Of a stretch of DNA of 64,000 nt, positions 22,260 to 33,900 are shown piece by piece. Position 1 is the first letter of the stretch. The number at the start of each line of letters is the position of its first letter. The stretch lies in NCBI GenBank assembly GCA_907165275.2, contig OU015651.1, positions 890,501-954,500 on the forward strand, read 5' to 3'. The notes under the pieces are model-generated. The model worked only from the letters and a program-made list of their open reading frames with translations. It searched no databases and was not told the origin of the DNA. A program made the position numbers and the translations under genes. Source of the stretch: Zygaena filipendulae. Its lineage: Eukaryota; Arthropoda; Insecta; Lepidoptera; Zygaenidae.

Positions 22260-23930
22260 TGGTGAAGTTTACACCTTTCGGGGTAGGCAGAAGGAAACTT
22301 AGTCGATATAGCCAATTCAGTGGTATATTTCTTCTTCGGAGGTTAATTACATCGAAATGCATTGATGAGAAATATTTTGATGCTTTAGTTGAACTATACG
22401 CTCCGTGGGAAATTGTATAGTAAAACGAAAACCTCCCGACGAACGCCCTATTTCATCTTGTTTCACTGTTTCCGCAAACTGTTCATCACTAATGGATCAC
22501 TATTATGCAAAATCCACCACATTCACGTAATATTAATCACGATAAACTAATTTGCAAAACAAAGAAATAAAACTGAAGTCCTTTCTGCTAAAAATCCCGC
22601 CAAAAATCTTTGATTGTTAAGTTTAATTTTGATTGAACTTTAGGGACTTTAGGCGGCATTTGAGCATAATGGACTCATGGAAGTAATAAGTACCTACTAT
22701 GTGAATGGACGTCAGTTTTATTTTCTTGTTTTACAAATTCTGTAAACGTAGTGAAATTTGCATAATAGTCATCCATTAGTGATGAACAGTGGGTAGAAAT
22801 AGTGAAATAAGATGAAAGAAATGGGGTGTTCGCTGGGAGAATATCGTTTGAACTGAATTGGTTGTATGGACTAAGTTTCCTTGGTCTTTCCCAAAAGGGG
22901 GTATAAGGAGCGGCACGTAAGAGCGAATGTGGAAGGGATAAGTAGCTGCGCATCTCTAACCAGTAGCCCCCTGTGATACCTGATTTTTGACTTCTGCTCA
23001 TTAAAGCTCCTAATTTTATCCAAATCCGCTCAGCCGTTTTTGCGTGATTGAGTAACAAACATCCACACTTTCACATTTATAATATTAGTAGGATAGTAGG
23101 ATTATTTAAACGGATTATTAAGATTATTAGGATTTCTTCGGAGGATTAGTAGGATTATTTAAGTAGCCACGAATTACGGTAAAGTACAATTTCAGTAAAA
23201 AATAATGATGACATCCGTGGATGGCATCCGTTAACTGACCGTCAATGGCCACGGGGTGTGGATTACTTCCACGGATGAACATCTAAACTGACCGTCAATT
23301 TGGAGTTTTACGGTCAGCGCTAGAGTTTCGTGCTGCTGGTTGTTGACGAGTAAAAGCCGAAAACACGCGTGTCACGTTTGTCTTCGTTATTTCAGTCACT
23401 TTTCAGCATCTATTTTGGACCCTGAGCAGGAGACTGGCTTTCAAGAGAGCCATATTTTAACTTGGGGAACTCTAACATAGTCATTGGCGTTTCGCCATAA
23501 TTGAAGAAGTAGATGAAGTGATTTTTATTATTAAGAAACATTGTCATTGGCGTAATAAGGCTTTTGGCGGGATTTTAGCAGTGACGGACGTTAGTTTTAT
23601 TTCTTTGTTTTGTAAATTAAATGCACATAAGTGATCCATTAGTGATGAACACTGTGTGGAAACAGTGAAATAAGATGAAATGGGGCGTTCATCAGGAGGT
23701 TGTCGTTTTACTTTACAACTTCCCACAGAGCGTCCTATTAAGGTCCAACATACATCGAAATGCATCTGGCCAATGCATTTCGATGTATGTAAATACGCCA
23801 TAACAAAAAAAAAAAAAAAAAAAAAACTTCAGAAGAAGAAAATACAACTAAATTGGCTGTATGGACTTAGCTTCCTTTGCCTTCCCTATTGCGGTAAATT
23901 TAACAAAAAAAAAAGAAAATTAAATTGTTG
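22260..23930. repeat. Noncoding leader of the left P element, with inverted repeat modules
   Basis: Holds two inverted copies of a block that contains GATCCATTAGTGATGAAC, CTCCCGACGAACGCCC-type sequence and the GCTGTATGGACTTAGCTTCC module (about 22260-22560 and 23590-23900). Near 23749-23791 is an 18-bp-arm hairpin ACATACATCGAAATGCAT. A truncated CCCGCGGTTTCACC family tail lies at about 23012-23096. No reading frame is supported. Confidence 0.6.
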
Positions 23931-24168
23931 CATCCGTTTCCGTGAGTCCCTGTATTGTACAGCACCGGAAAAGGCGACACCAGGAAGCGCGGGAAACGTT
24001 AAAACTTCGCGGACGTGTTTTCTGAGCTCTTTTTATTTTTACCAATTTTCTCCCATAAATAGTGATCAGTTGATTGGTTTGTTCTTCCTTATCTTGTATT
24101 TATAGTGTATTTATTATTTATTTGTGCCCCAGCATCTCTGGTGAGTCAAATTTTGCTAATTTCTTCGC

Positions 24169-25725
24169 ATGAAAGATGTCCCGGAGCCGGGGGGTTCTGT
24201 CCCCCCGGCTTCTAATTTTATTACAATTGGCTCAAACAATGAATCTGGCATGGAAACAGACGGATCGGTCGCAAGTCGATCTCTGAAACGCAGTCGATTA
24301 CATATCTGCAAACATTGCAATAAAAAAAGACGCCGACATCACACAGCCGACCCACCAAAACCCTCTGATTGTAACTGTAATGAATCGACATCGGATCAGT
24401 CTGAACCAAATCGCAAAATTGCCTCTCCAGCTCTTTTTAAAAATGTGCTCGTGCAAGATCCGCCTGTACCCACTTCCACACCTACTGCACCTTCTGTACC
24501 CATAGGTAGGACCTTATATGAAAAGACGGATGCTGCTCCTTACGTAGTGCATGTCCAAAGACATCAGGATTCTCCAAACGATACAACTACTATGCACCCT
24601 ATGGCTTTTGGTAAATTCCTGAAAAATAATTCATTTAGTAATATAATAAATGGAAGTGTGAAAAAAATTGGCCGTAATAAAATGTCTGTATCATTTTCTA
24701 AATATCAAGATGCCAATACCTTCATTAGTCATGATAGTTTAACAAAAAATAACCTAAAGGCATTCATACCTACCTTTAATATTACACGAATGGGTTTAGT
24801 CCGTGGAGTCCCAGCCGAGTGGTCTCCTGATGAAGTGAAAGATAATATATCTGTCCCAATAGGGTGTGGTGAAATTATCAAGGTAAGGAGATTGAATTTC
24901 AAAACTTATATTGATGGTACCCCAACTTGGAAACCATCTCAAACTATTGTGCTCACATTTGATGGACAAGTTTTGCCGAAACGCATTTTTATGTGTTACA
25001 ATTCACTCACTGTAGATATGTACATATACCCCACTATACAATGTTTTAACTGCTGCCGCTTTGGGCATACCAAGGCACAATGTAGATCAAAACCACGTTG
25101 TTTCAAGTGCGCCCAAGATCATATAGGTGAGTCTTGTAACATCTCTGAAGAAGAGGCATCCTGCTGTTCATGTGGTGGTAGTCATTTTGCAAGTAACAAA
25201 ACATGCCCTGAGTTTGCGAGACAATCACAAATAAAACTATATATGGCACAGAATTGTGTTTCTTACATGGAAGCTTTAAAATTGCACCCACCTATTTCAA
25301 AATCTTTTGCTGAAGTATTGGCTAACCCTGCCATAAAACTATCTATGAATGAAACCCCTTATAATAACTTTTCACCTAGTAGTAGTAGTAATCCCTCAGT
25401 ATCATACAAGAAAACTATATATACAAAACCTCGTCCTCGCCCTATCCCATCCAAGGGATTTGACAAAGTAGCTCACCAAGCTCTTGTGCAAGAATACGCA
25501 ATTCCCACTCCTAATAATGGCTGTGGGTTTAGTAACCGTGTAGACTCAACCTTACCTGCTGCTGATACTCAATTACCTAATGATTTTGTCACAGCTCTAT
25601 TTAATCTGTTCTCCCAATTCAACCTTCTCCCACCGTCCAACGCTGCTCACCCTGTACTTAATAACATTCAATTCTCTCAAAATGGACAGACAAACCGACC
25701 AAATAATCCAGTGGAATTGCCATAG
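24169..25725 (+). CDS. LINE ORF1 (gag-like nucleic-acid-binding protein)
   Basis: 518 residues beginning MKDVPEPGGSVPP. The N-terminal third is hydrophilic with a KHCNKKRRRHH basic patch. About residue 290-345 there are three zinc knuckles, CFNCCRFGHTKAQC, CFKCAQDHIGESC and a CCSCGGSHFASNKTC variant, as in ORF1 of Jockey and I elements. It binds element RNA and accompanies it to the nucleus as a ribonucleoprotein. The proline- and serine-rich C-terminus overlaps the start of ORF2 by 44 nt in another frame, so ORF2 is presumably made by reinitiation or frameshifting. No stop or frameshift is seen. Confidence 0.92.
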   Translation: MKDVPEPGGSVPPASNFITIGSNNESGMETDGSVASRSLKRSRLHICKHCNKKRRRHHTADPPKPSDCNCNESTSDQSEPNRKIASPALFKNVLVQDPPVPTSTPTAPSVPIGRTLYEKTDAAPYVVHVQRHQDSPNDTTTMHPMAFGKFLKNNSFSNIINGSVKKIGRNKMSVSFSKYQDANTFISHDSLTKNNLKAFIPTFNITRMGLVRGVPAEWSPDEVKDNISVPIGCGEIIKVRRLNFKTYIDGTPTWKPSQTIVLTFDGQVLPKRIFMCYNSLTVDMYIYPTIQCFNCCRFGHTKAQCRSKPRCFKCAQDHIGESCNISEEEASCCSCGGSHFASNKTCPEFARQSQIKLYMAQNCVSYMEALKLHPPISKSFAEVLANPAIKLSMNETPYNNFSPSSSSNPSVSYKKTIYTKPRPRPIPSKGFDKVAHQALVQEYAIPTPNNGCGFSNRVDSTLPAADTQLPNDFVTALFNLFSQFNLLPPSNAAHPVLNNIQFSQNGQTNRPNNPVELP

Positions 25726-28700
25726 TGCTCTACATAAAAAACATGAAATAATTTATCTATTGAATGAATATGAACCGTCTGTTCTTGTTTTATCAGAAAC
25801 ATGGCTTAAACCCCAATGGAACTTTAAAATATCTGGTTACAACACCATAAGAAGAGACAGAAATGATGGGTATGGCGGAGTAGCCATTCTAATCAAAAAT
25901 AATGTCAAATATGACATCATCTCTTTACCATCTTATAACCCTCTAATATCAATTATAGCTGTACATGTACATAATCTTAACTTAGTATCTATCTATATTC
26001 CTTCTCAATCATCTACACTTATGAATGAAATAAATAATCTGTTTTCCACTCTCCCTAAACCCTTTTTAGTACTGGGAGATTTCAACTGCCACCACCAAGC
26101 TTGGGGCAGTACTGTCTCTGATAACTATGGAGAAAGCCTATTAGATATTGTCAATTTACATAACTTATGTATTTTGAACACAGGTTCTCCCACTCGCCTC
26201 ACAGCCCCTGGACGTAATATAAGTGCTGTTGATCTGTCAATATGTACTCCAAATTTGGCCTCTCAGGTATCTTGGTACACCCACTCATCTACACTTGGGA
26301 GTGATCACTTTCCTATAGTTATTACACTCCCCTTTAAAAAACAAACAAGCCAAAAAAAAAATTTGTCCACAAGGAAATATAGACTTCCTGATAAATGTTC
26401 TAAAGACTGGATTAAGTATAAAACTAGTGTTGAAACCAAGTTGACTTCCCTTCCTGCTGTGACACCTGAGACGGTAAATGAATGTGCAGAAACTTTGGCT
26501 TATATTTTAAATGAAGCAGCAGGAGAAGTATTCCCTATCAAATCTAATTCAAGTACCAAAATACCGTCACCACCATGGTGGGACAATGATTGTACTGTTG
26601 CTATCAGGAAAAGAACAGTGGCAGAAAAGATATACAATAGTGACATGTCTGAAGCCAACTACGATGATTTGGCGAAAATCATTGCAGAAACTAAAAAGTT
26701 ATTCAAACAGAAAAAGTTTGAGGGCTGGAGGAAATTTTGTAGTTCTATTTCACCTGACACCCCCCCTACACTAGTTTGGCGTAATATTAAAAGATTTAAA
26801 TCTGCTTCTAATCCAAATTCCATATGGAACATTCCTCCTAGTGTAGCCAATAATTTCATGGACAAACTATCTCCTCCATGGGTAGCACCAGTCAATAACA
26901 CAGATACCTTGCCCGATAACCTCTCAGACTTAAACTGTCCCTTTTCGCTTCACGAACTAAAAGCTGCAATACATGGCACTAAAGATTCTGCACCAGGTGC
27001 AGACGGTATTCCATATTCCTTCTTTTCTAGTAATACTGATGAAATTCTTATCTATTATCTAAATCTTATCAACACCATCATGATGACAGGCGTCATTCCT
27101 TTGTCATGGAAATGTCAAATAGTGTTGCCTGTTCTCAAACCTAACAAACCTCCAAATGATGCTAGTTCTTATCGTCCAATAGTTTTATCGTCTGTTTTAA
27201 TAAAAATAGCTGAAATACTACTCAAAAACCGCCTCGAATGGTATTTAGAGAATAATAATTTGCTATCCAATACTCAGTACGGTTTTAGAAAGGGCAAAGG
27301 TACAATGGATAGTTTAGGTATTTTAACCACTGACATACGCTTAGCCTTCACATACAATGAATCAGTAGTAGCAGCCTTTTTAGATATTAATGCTGCGTAC
27401 GATAATGTTCTCTTATCAGTTCTAAAAACTAAACTAGAATCGCTATCAGTCCCACCTATGATAATACATTCTATAATGAATATTTTGGAAGAACGACATC
27501 TAACACTAAATTGCAATGACCTCCAACTTAAAAGGACTGTAAGGAGAGGCCTACCACAAGGGTCTGTTCTTAGTCCCTTGTTATACAGTGTTTATACACA
27601 TGATTTAGACCGATGTTTCAATAACAGTATTAAAATATTACAATATGCTGATGATCTGGTAATTTATTCTACAAACCAGTCGATCGAGATAGCTGCGTTA
27701 CATATATCATCTGCTTTGAACAGCTTAAACTTATGGATGAATGCTAACGGATTAGAGTTGTCAGCCTCTAAAAGTAGTGTCGTTATTTTTTCAAGAACGA
27801 GAAATCCCCCTACTGTGCAAGTTCATTGCAATAACACACTTATTCCCGTTAAACCTAACATTAAATTTTTAGGTGTTGTTCTAGATCCAAAACTCACTGG
27901 CCGTGATCATTGTGACTATGTAGTTGGCAAGACTGAGAGACTTCTGAATCTACTTCGATGCCTCGCCGGAGTTTGGTGGGGGGCACATCCTCAATCCCTT
28001 AGATTAGTATACAATGCATTAATCCGTAGTGTATTAGACTACGGAACTTTTCTTTTGGAACCTGCTAACTCAGCTTCTCTTAAAAAATTGGACGCTATAC
28101 AGAACAAGGCACTTAGAATAATAACTGGAGCTATGAAGTCAAGTCCCATTAACGCGTTACAAATTGAAAGCTGTGAACCCCCATTAAACATTAGGCGACA
28201 ATTTCTCGCTGATCGATTTTTGTTCCGATCGCTCCAATTCTCCGATCATCCCCTTTTCCGCTCACTTCAATCGCTTAATGAAAAAATAAAAACAGCCAAA
28301 TACTGGAAACACAAAGCTTCCCCTTGCTTAGTAGTCAGTTATCAAAAATATCTTAGCTTATTATCTCCAACTCATCGATCTATGCGCTTACCTCTCTTTG
28401 ATATCGATTATAATGCCTTACATATTTCACCACATATTAGATATGATCTGATTCAAAAAGATAACAATAGTCCTAACGTAGCGTTTACATCCATTTTAGA
28501 TTTAGAATATAGTGATTACCACCACATATACAGTGACGCTTCAAAATTATCGTCTTCCGAATGTACTGGAGTTGGAGTATATCACACCCAATCGTCTATT
28601 GTTCAGAAAATCAAACTTCCTCCAGAATCGTCTGTTTTCACAGGAGAATGCCTTGGTCTTCTTAAAGCGGTAGAATATGTCCTTCTCATGAAATTAAAAA

Positions 28701-29389
28701 AGACTATAATTATTTCTGATTCTATGAGTGCTCTTCAAGCCATTAACAAAAATCCTTTTCGTACCCGAACTCATCTCCCCATCATTTATGACTTGAGAAA
28801 TCGTCTTAATACATGTACAAATATGGGTTATGTAGTAGAATTTGCCTGGGTACCAAGTCATATCGGAATCCAAGGTAATGAAAAATGCGATCAGTTAGCT
28901 AAGGAAGCTGTTTATTGTGGAGATATGGTTCCATATAAAAATTACAGTCATGATCTGCTGTCTTTGCCCATGGTCGACATGCGTAAGGAGTGGCATAATT
29001 CTTGGATAAACAACCGTGAACTAAAAGGTAGATATTACTCTTTATTGCAGCCGTCTATACCAGCAAAGCCTTGGTTCCGCAAGGCCAAGTTTGGTAAGAA
29101 GGCTACTAGTATCTTAATACGCATGAGACTTGGTCACGTCTGTACTCCGGCCCACCTGGCCAAACTTGGTATCGTTACTGATGATTATTGTGAGTGTGCG
29201 ATGGACATAGGCGATCTAAACCACATTTTCTTTTCATGCCCACTTTACGACCGGTCCGTTTTCCTAACTGATCTCCTTTCCCTCGATGTTCCTTTTCCTA
29301 CATCTATTATTTCCCTGCTCTCTTCAAATGATTTATTAATATTTAAATGTATCGTATCTTTCCTGATTTCCAACGACATTAAGATATAA
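25682..29389 (+). CDS. LINE ORF2: endonuclease, reverse transcriptase, RNase H
   Basis: About 1235 residues from the ATG at 25682 (the same frame is open from 25580). An apurinic-type endonuclease lies at about 1-230 with QWNCHS, LSETW, LGDFNCHH, SAVDLSI and GSDHFPI. Reverse transcriptase (about 420-720) has SAPGADGIPYSF, YRPIVLSSVLIK, AFLDINAAYDNV, GLPQGSVLSPLLYSVY and the catalytic QYADDLVIY near residue 655. RNase H (about 945-1080) has YSDASK, FTGECLGLL, SDSMSAL and WVPSHIGIQGNEKCDQLA. A cysteine/histidine C-terminus follows (CECAMDIGDLNHIFFSC). Every catalytic residue that can be checked is present, so this could be a competent element. I chose 25682 because the endonuclease begins directly after it. 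Confidence 0.94.
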   Translation: MDRQTDQIIQWNCHSALHKKHEIIYLLNEYEPSVLVLSETWLKPQWNFKISGYNTIRRDRNDGYGGVAILIKNNVKYDIISLPSYNPLISIIAVHVHNLNLVSIYIPSQSSTLMNEINNLFSTLPKPFLVLGDFNCHHQAWGSTVSDNYGESLLDIVNLHNLCILNTGSPTRLTAPGRNISAVDLSICTPNLASQVSWYTHSSTLGSDHFPIVITLPFKKQTSQKKNLSTRKYRLPDKCSKDWIKYKTSVETKLTSLPAVTPETVNECAETLAYILNEAAGEVFPIKSNSSTKIPSPPWWDNDCTVAIRKRTVAEKIYNSDMSEANYDDLAKIIAETKKLFKQKKFEGWRKFCSSISPDTPPTLVWRNIKRFKSASNPNSIWNIPPSVANNFMDKLSPPWVAPVNNTDTLPDNLSDLNCPFSLHELKAAIHGTKDSAPGADGIPYSFFSSNTDEILIYYLNLINTIMMTGVIPLSWKCQIVLPVLKPNKPPNDASSYRPIVLSSVLIKIAEILLKNRLEWYLENNNLLSNTQYGFRKGKGTMDSLGILTTDIRLAFTYNESVVAAFLDINAAYDNVLLSVLKTKLESLSVPPMIIHSIMNILEERHLTLNCNDLQLKRTVRRGLPQGSVLSPLLYSVYTHDLDRCFNNSIKILQYADDLVIYSTNQSIEIAALHISSALNSLNLWMNANGLELSASKSSVVIFSRTRNPPTVQVHCNNTLIPVKPNIKFLGVVLDPKLTGRDHCDYVVGKTERLLNLLRCLAGVWWGAHPQSLRLVYNALIRSVLDYGTFLLEPANSASLKKLDAIQNKALRIITGAMKSSPINALQIESCEPPLNIRRQFLADRFLFRSLQFSDHPLFRSLQSLNEKIKTAKYWKHKASPCLVVSYQKYLSLLSPTHRSMRLPLFDIDYNALHISPHIRYDLIQKDNNSPNVAFTSILDLEYSDYHHIYSDASKLSSSECTGVGVYHTQSSIVQKIKLPPESSVFTGECLGLLKAVEYVLLMKLKKTIIISDSMSALQAINKNPFRTRTHLPIIYDLRNRLNTCTNMGYVVEFAWVPSHIGIQGNEKCDQLAKEAVYCGDMVPYKNYSHDLLSLPMVDMRKEWHNSWINNRELKGRYYSLLQPSIPAKPWFRKAKFGKKATSILIRMRLGHVCTPAHLAKLGIVTDDYCECAMDIGDLNHIFFSCPLYDRSVFLTDLLSLDVPFPTSIISLLSSNDLLIFKCIVSFLISNDIKI

Positions 29390-29550
29390 TCTATCTGTAT
29401 ATATAATAATATTTATGATTACCTGTGTAAACCAAATAACCTACAGTCTCCTGATCCTATCCAAAATTCCGAATCCGCATCCTTTTCATGTTTATCATCG
29501 TTTCCCTACCTTGAAACTGGCAAAATGCGCAAACCGCGCGATGCCATAAC

Positions 29551-29581
<31 letters not shown>

Positions 29582-29589
29582 GACACCAG

Positions 29590-30552
29590 AATGCACGACA
29601 CGAGATTGTACGACACCGGAATGTACAGCACCGGAATTGGCGACACCGGATTTCATGGCCTAGCCGACTTCGTGCTCCGTTTAGTAGTATTCAATACAAT
29701 GCAGGTAGTAGGTAGTTAGTAGTTACTGTCTCAAAATCTGATGGAAATTCAAATAACAAGTCCAAGTGTAATATTTAGTAACGTAATTATTATTTTTCAC
29801 TTTAATGAATTGTTACAACTTGTTATATTCTTTTTTTTTGCATAATATATCGAAACTTCGTGGTCACGCCTAAGAATTAATCGAATAAATATCACCTTAT
29901 TTTGTCTTTAGCGCATCGCCGGCCGCTACCGCGGCACGCTCGCTACGCTCGCTCGGCTCGCGAGACCTGGTCATCAGTAAGAACCTAACCTAATAAAGAA
30001 TGTCGGGTATACTACTTTGAAATCTGTTCATGATGTGGCCTTGATAGAAATGTTCTCATTACTTTTTACTTATTTCAATAAACAGCTTATAGTGACATCA
30101 TCGCCACACTAGTACCTACTATAGGATAGGTGTAGGAAAGGTGACGTAAATCAGGCGAAGCTAACCGCTCGCCAGTCGCTTCCCGTTCGCCAGTTAATAC
30201 AGTTTTGGTTCCTTTCTTTTCGTAACTTTTATAATCTGTACAATCTGTATAGGGCACATAGCTCGTGGAAATAATAATTATAAGGTGTAAACTAAGGGAC
30301 CAGATTTAGTGTATTGTACTCTAAGTCTATACAATAAAATATATAGAGTGGTCCGTTGTTTGATTATCCTGCCTATAGACTGTAACATAATAACGTAATG
30401 GGCATAAACACTAACATGAAACCTAATAATCATCACCAAAAAATCTAACATAAAATATATGTGCCGTATTTGACAATAACTTGACCCAGTATTTAGGTAA
30501 GTAACGTAAACGAGCACAAAGAAAGGAGGCGTGATTTCATCGACCAATAGGA
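29590..30552. other. Interior of the foldback-like element
   Basis: After the rest of the left subrepeat arm (to about 29655) the sequence is AT-rich and noncoding, apart from a GC-rich patch at 29911-29976 that contains GCTCGCTACGCTCGCTCGG, a word common in Lepidopteran repeats. No transposase is seen, so the element is non-autonomous. Confidence 0.55.
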
Positions 30553-30948
30553 GCGGTGTCACCAATTCCGGTGCTGTACATTCCGGTGTCGTACAATCCA
30601 GTGTCGCGCATTCCAGTGCTGTACATTCCAGTGTCGTACATTATCGTGTTGTGAATTCCTGGTTCCCCGTTTCCGTGACTTACTTTTTCCGTTTAACTTT
30701 TGGTACTTGGTTGTGTTTTGTAATTTCTATTTTCTCGTGACTTGTGCTAGCTAAAGGGCTTATTGTGGATTCAAAATTGGTTTTACTCAGGCTGTGGAAT
30801 ATCGGACTCTGTTTTGGATTGCTTTTCTGACTGACCTTTGCAAGAATTACCTACCGAACCTGTGGATTGCCTTTGTGTTGACTCGGCTACGATAACTGGA
30901 TATTTTACGCTTACTGCATAAGAAATCATTTATAATTACAAATAAAAT

Positions 30949-33900
30949 ATGCCTTCCAGTTCCCGCTACAAGTATTATTTTGGATGTGATAACCATGGTA
31001 AGTGTAAATACAAGTTCTAAAGTATGTATGAAGGACACAGGTAGGTACCTAATTTGTTTCTAACTTGCTGTCCCGAGCGGTGATTCCGGAGTTCCCGCGG
31101 GAACTTGAATAAATTATAGATATAAACGTTCCTCATGAATCTATCTCACATTGGTGATTTTGAAAATCTATTCAGTAGTTTTTTAGTTTACCGCAAATAG
31201 ACAGCAGAAGCGACTTCATTTTATGCTATGTAAAGATTATAGATAGACTAGATGATGACTAGATGTTATCCGCGACTCAGTCCGCGTGCAATTATTTTAT
31301 CGCAAGGACAGCAAGCAACCATGGATGCAAGCAAGCAAACATCACTCACTTCACTCTCAGTGTTCTTCATCACTTTCCTAAGCCAGAATTTCCACATCTG
31401 GAAAAGTTTAATGTCTGGAAACAGATACTTGACAAAGGTCTTCAAGTAAAAGAAAATACTTATATTTATAATCATGTGAGACTTTGCAATAAACATTTTG
31501 AACATTATTATATTTCACCAAGCAATCGTCTTACTTCCAATGCAGTTCCAACACTTTTTTTTAACGGTAACTACATGATTTGTTTATGTATACAACTTAG
31601 TTAATTTCACAGAATATAATTCTGTACCTATAAATTAATGCAGGCGAAACTACATGAAATAGCTAGTTTTATAAATATGTATTACAGTCAAACTTATCGT
31701 AATGAAATTTGACAATCAGGGAGCCCATGGCAGGAGAAGCACGTAGGCTACTTTTTACCCTTTTATTTGTAAGCATATCTATAAACCTATTATTCTAAAT
31801 TTCAGCTTTGCCTCTACAGTCAATTTACACACATAATGTTAGTCCTATGGCTTCGGTGGAACCATTAACATTTGGATCAGTATCATTGGAACCAACAACT
31901 TCTGCTTTACCAAAGCAATCACTCAGACTACTTAAACCTAAATCAGGTAAATTGCATAAATTATTTTTATTCATTCATAACAGTTACTAGTAGGAGTTGT
32001 GGTATTTCAAGTTCTTTGTATAAAATGAATGTAAAAGTATTTTTTTTACACCTCGGCCAATGTAAGCAAGTCCATAATCTTATAAAAATAAATGTTTGTT
32101 ATTTGTCTCTTATGCGCCACTAACTATCCAATCTCTACGATGCAGATTTTTTTTTTAAATTTATTAGTGGGACATGGGACAGACGAACGTATAATCTACC
32201 TGGTGTTAAGTGGCTATCGCAAGTGTATTGTATGTTTGTCTGTTTTAAAGAAATTAAAAAGCTAATATAATTAATAAATACTAATATTGTTTTATTGTCT
32301 ATTTCTTTTCACAGGTATTTTGAAGAGATGCTCCGACAATAATAAAACTATGAAAATGATAACTAAATTGAAAAACAGGATATCAAAAGTTACTTCAAAG
32401 TACAAAAGTGAAAAAAGGAAAGTACATCTGGCAAAAAAACTGTGTAACACAAGGTCGTTTCTTAAAATAATTGATAAAATGCCTGAAGCAATGAAAATTT
32501 TGACAACAATGCAATTGAAATGGAAAACGAAGCCAAGAGGAAGGAGATTCAGTTTAGATGAAAAAATTATGTCTCACACAATTGCTAAGCAAAGCCAAAA
32601 AGCTTACATTACCGTCGAAGAGAAGCCTGAATAAATTATTAAGCACTTTACATTTAAAACCAGGCATTAATGCTCAAATTTTAGAAAATTTGCAGCAAGC
32701 TGTATCTAAATTACCTATAGAAAAAAGGCTTTTTACACTTATTTTTGATGAAATAGCTTTATCACCTGGTTTGTATTATAACTCTACAGAAATAATATGT
32801 TTTGAACATTTTGGGACAAGAAAAAGAAATAAAATAGCAGATCATGCTTTAGTTTTCATGATTAAGGGAATAAAATCGAAAACAAAGCAGCCCATATGTT
32901 TTACATTTTGCCAGAGTACAACTAAAAAAGATGAATTAAAAAATCTCCTAAAACTAATAATACAGGAACTAACGAAAATAGGAGTTATAATCATAACTAC
33001 AACCAGGCAACAACAAATGTTAGCACTATACGAAGTCTCAGAGAAGATACCATAATGAAATATAAGAGAAAAAATGAGGAATATAAATCAACAGCCGTAG
33101 AAGTTGAAAATATATTTTTTTTTTACTTATTTGACACACCTCACTTATTAAAAGGTGTACGTAACAATTTTATTACTAAAGATATAAAATTTAAACAAAA
33201 TGGAAAAGAAAACATTGCTAAGTGGGAACACCTGAAAATGTTGCTAGACATTGATATAGGAGAAGACGAAATAAGACTAGTGAATAAACTAACCGAATGT
33301 CATGTGAATGTTGAGAAAATAAACAAAATGAAAGTGAAATTTGCTGCCCAAGTTTTTAGTCAGAGAGTGTCTTCAGCAATGCGTTTTTTAGCAAGTAAGT
33401 ATAAAGGTCAAACCACACTTGAGCGGCTCTGCAGTGACGGGCGCTGCGCGGCAGCGACGAGGTGCTGCGCGGCAACGACGCGGCACTGCTAGAAAAATAT
33501 TCTTTCTTATGTTTTATATGAGCTAAATAAGCAGCGCGGCAGTGCAGCGGTGCGGCGCGGCAGAGATGCCCCCTGGAAAATGTATTGCTGCGCCGCGCTG
33601 CGCCGCTCAAGTGCGGTTTGACCTTATGTTTGTGACCCGATTTAGATATTTTTTCTTTTTTAAAATCCATAGTAATATTGTAAATGCGAAGGTAATAAAC
33701 CTAAAAGTCGATATAAGCGCAGCAATACTTTTTAATTTTATATAGCTTTTGCCCTTGTTTCTGCCCGATTAAAATTCATTTATCGCGTGGGTTAAATTTT
33801 ATATCGATTTTCAGGTTGCCCCACAAACTTTTCTCATTATTTGTACTTTAAAAGATTAATAGAATGCAATTATTCGGTTAGGATACAGTCATTACTACCA

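Larger units (their letters stand above)
23984..29578 (+). mobile_element. Full-length LINE (I/Jockey superfamily), apparently intact
   Basis: Flanked by an 11-bp duplication GGCGACACCAG at 23973-23983 and 29579-29589, with a pure A run of 28 at the 3' end. A 5' UTR of about 185 bp precedes ORF1 (24169-25725), which overlaps ORF2 (25682-29389). Both frames are open from end to end, and the 3' UTR is about 160 bp. Presence of the RNase H domain points to an I-like lineage. It inserted within the subrepeat arm of the foldback-like element, which makes it the youngest layer of the nest. Confidence 0.93.
23946..30669. mobile_element. Foldback-like element with 15-bp subrepeat arms, split by a LINE
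   Basis: Inserted in the left P element and flanked by TTTCCGTGA at 23937-23945 and 30670-30678; the right P copy has that 9-mer once, at 37920-37928, which is the empty site. The arms are inverted arrays of a 15-bp unit close to CGGAATGTACAGCAC or TGGATTGTACGACAC: about six units on the left (23948 to 29650, interrupted by the LINE) and about seven on the right (30553-30660). Without the LINE the element is about 1.1 kb and noncoding. Subrepeat arms and a 9-bp duplication recall Foldback/MULE-type elements; the family is not certain. Confidence 0.8.
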
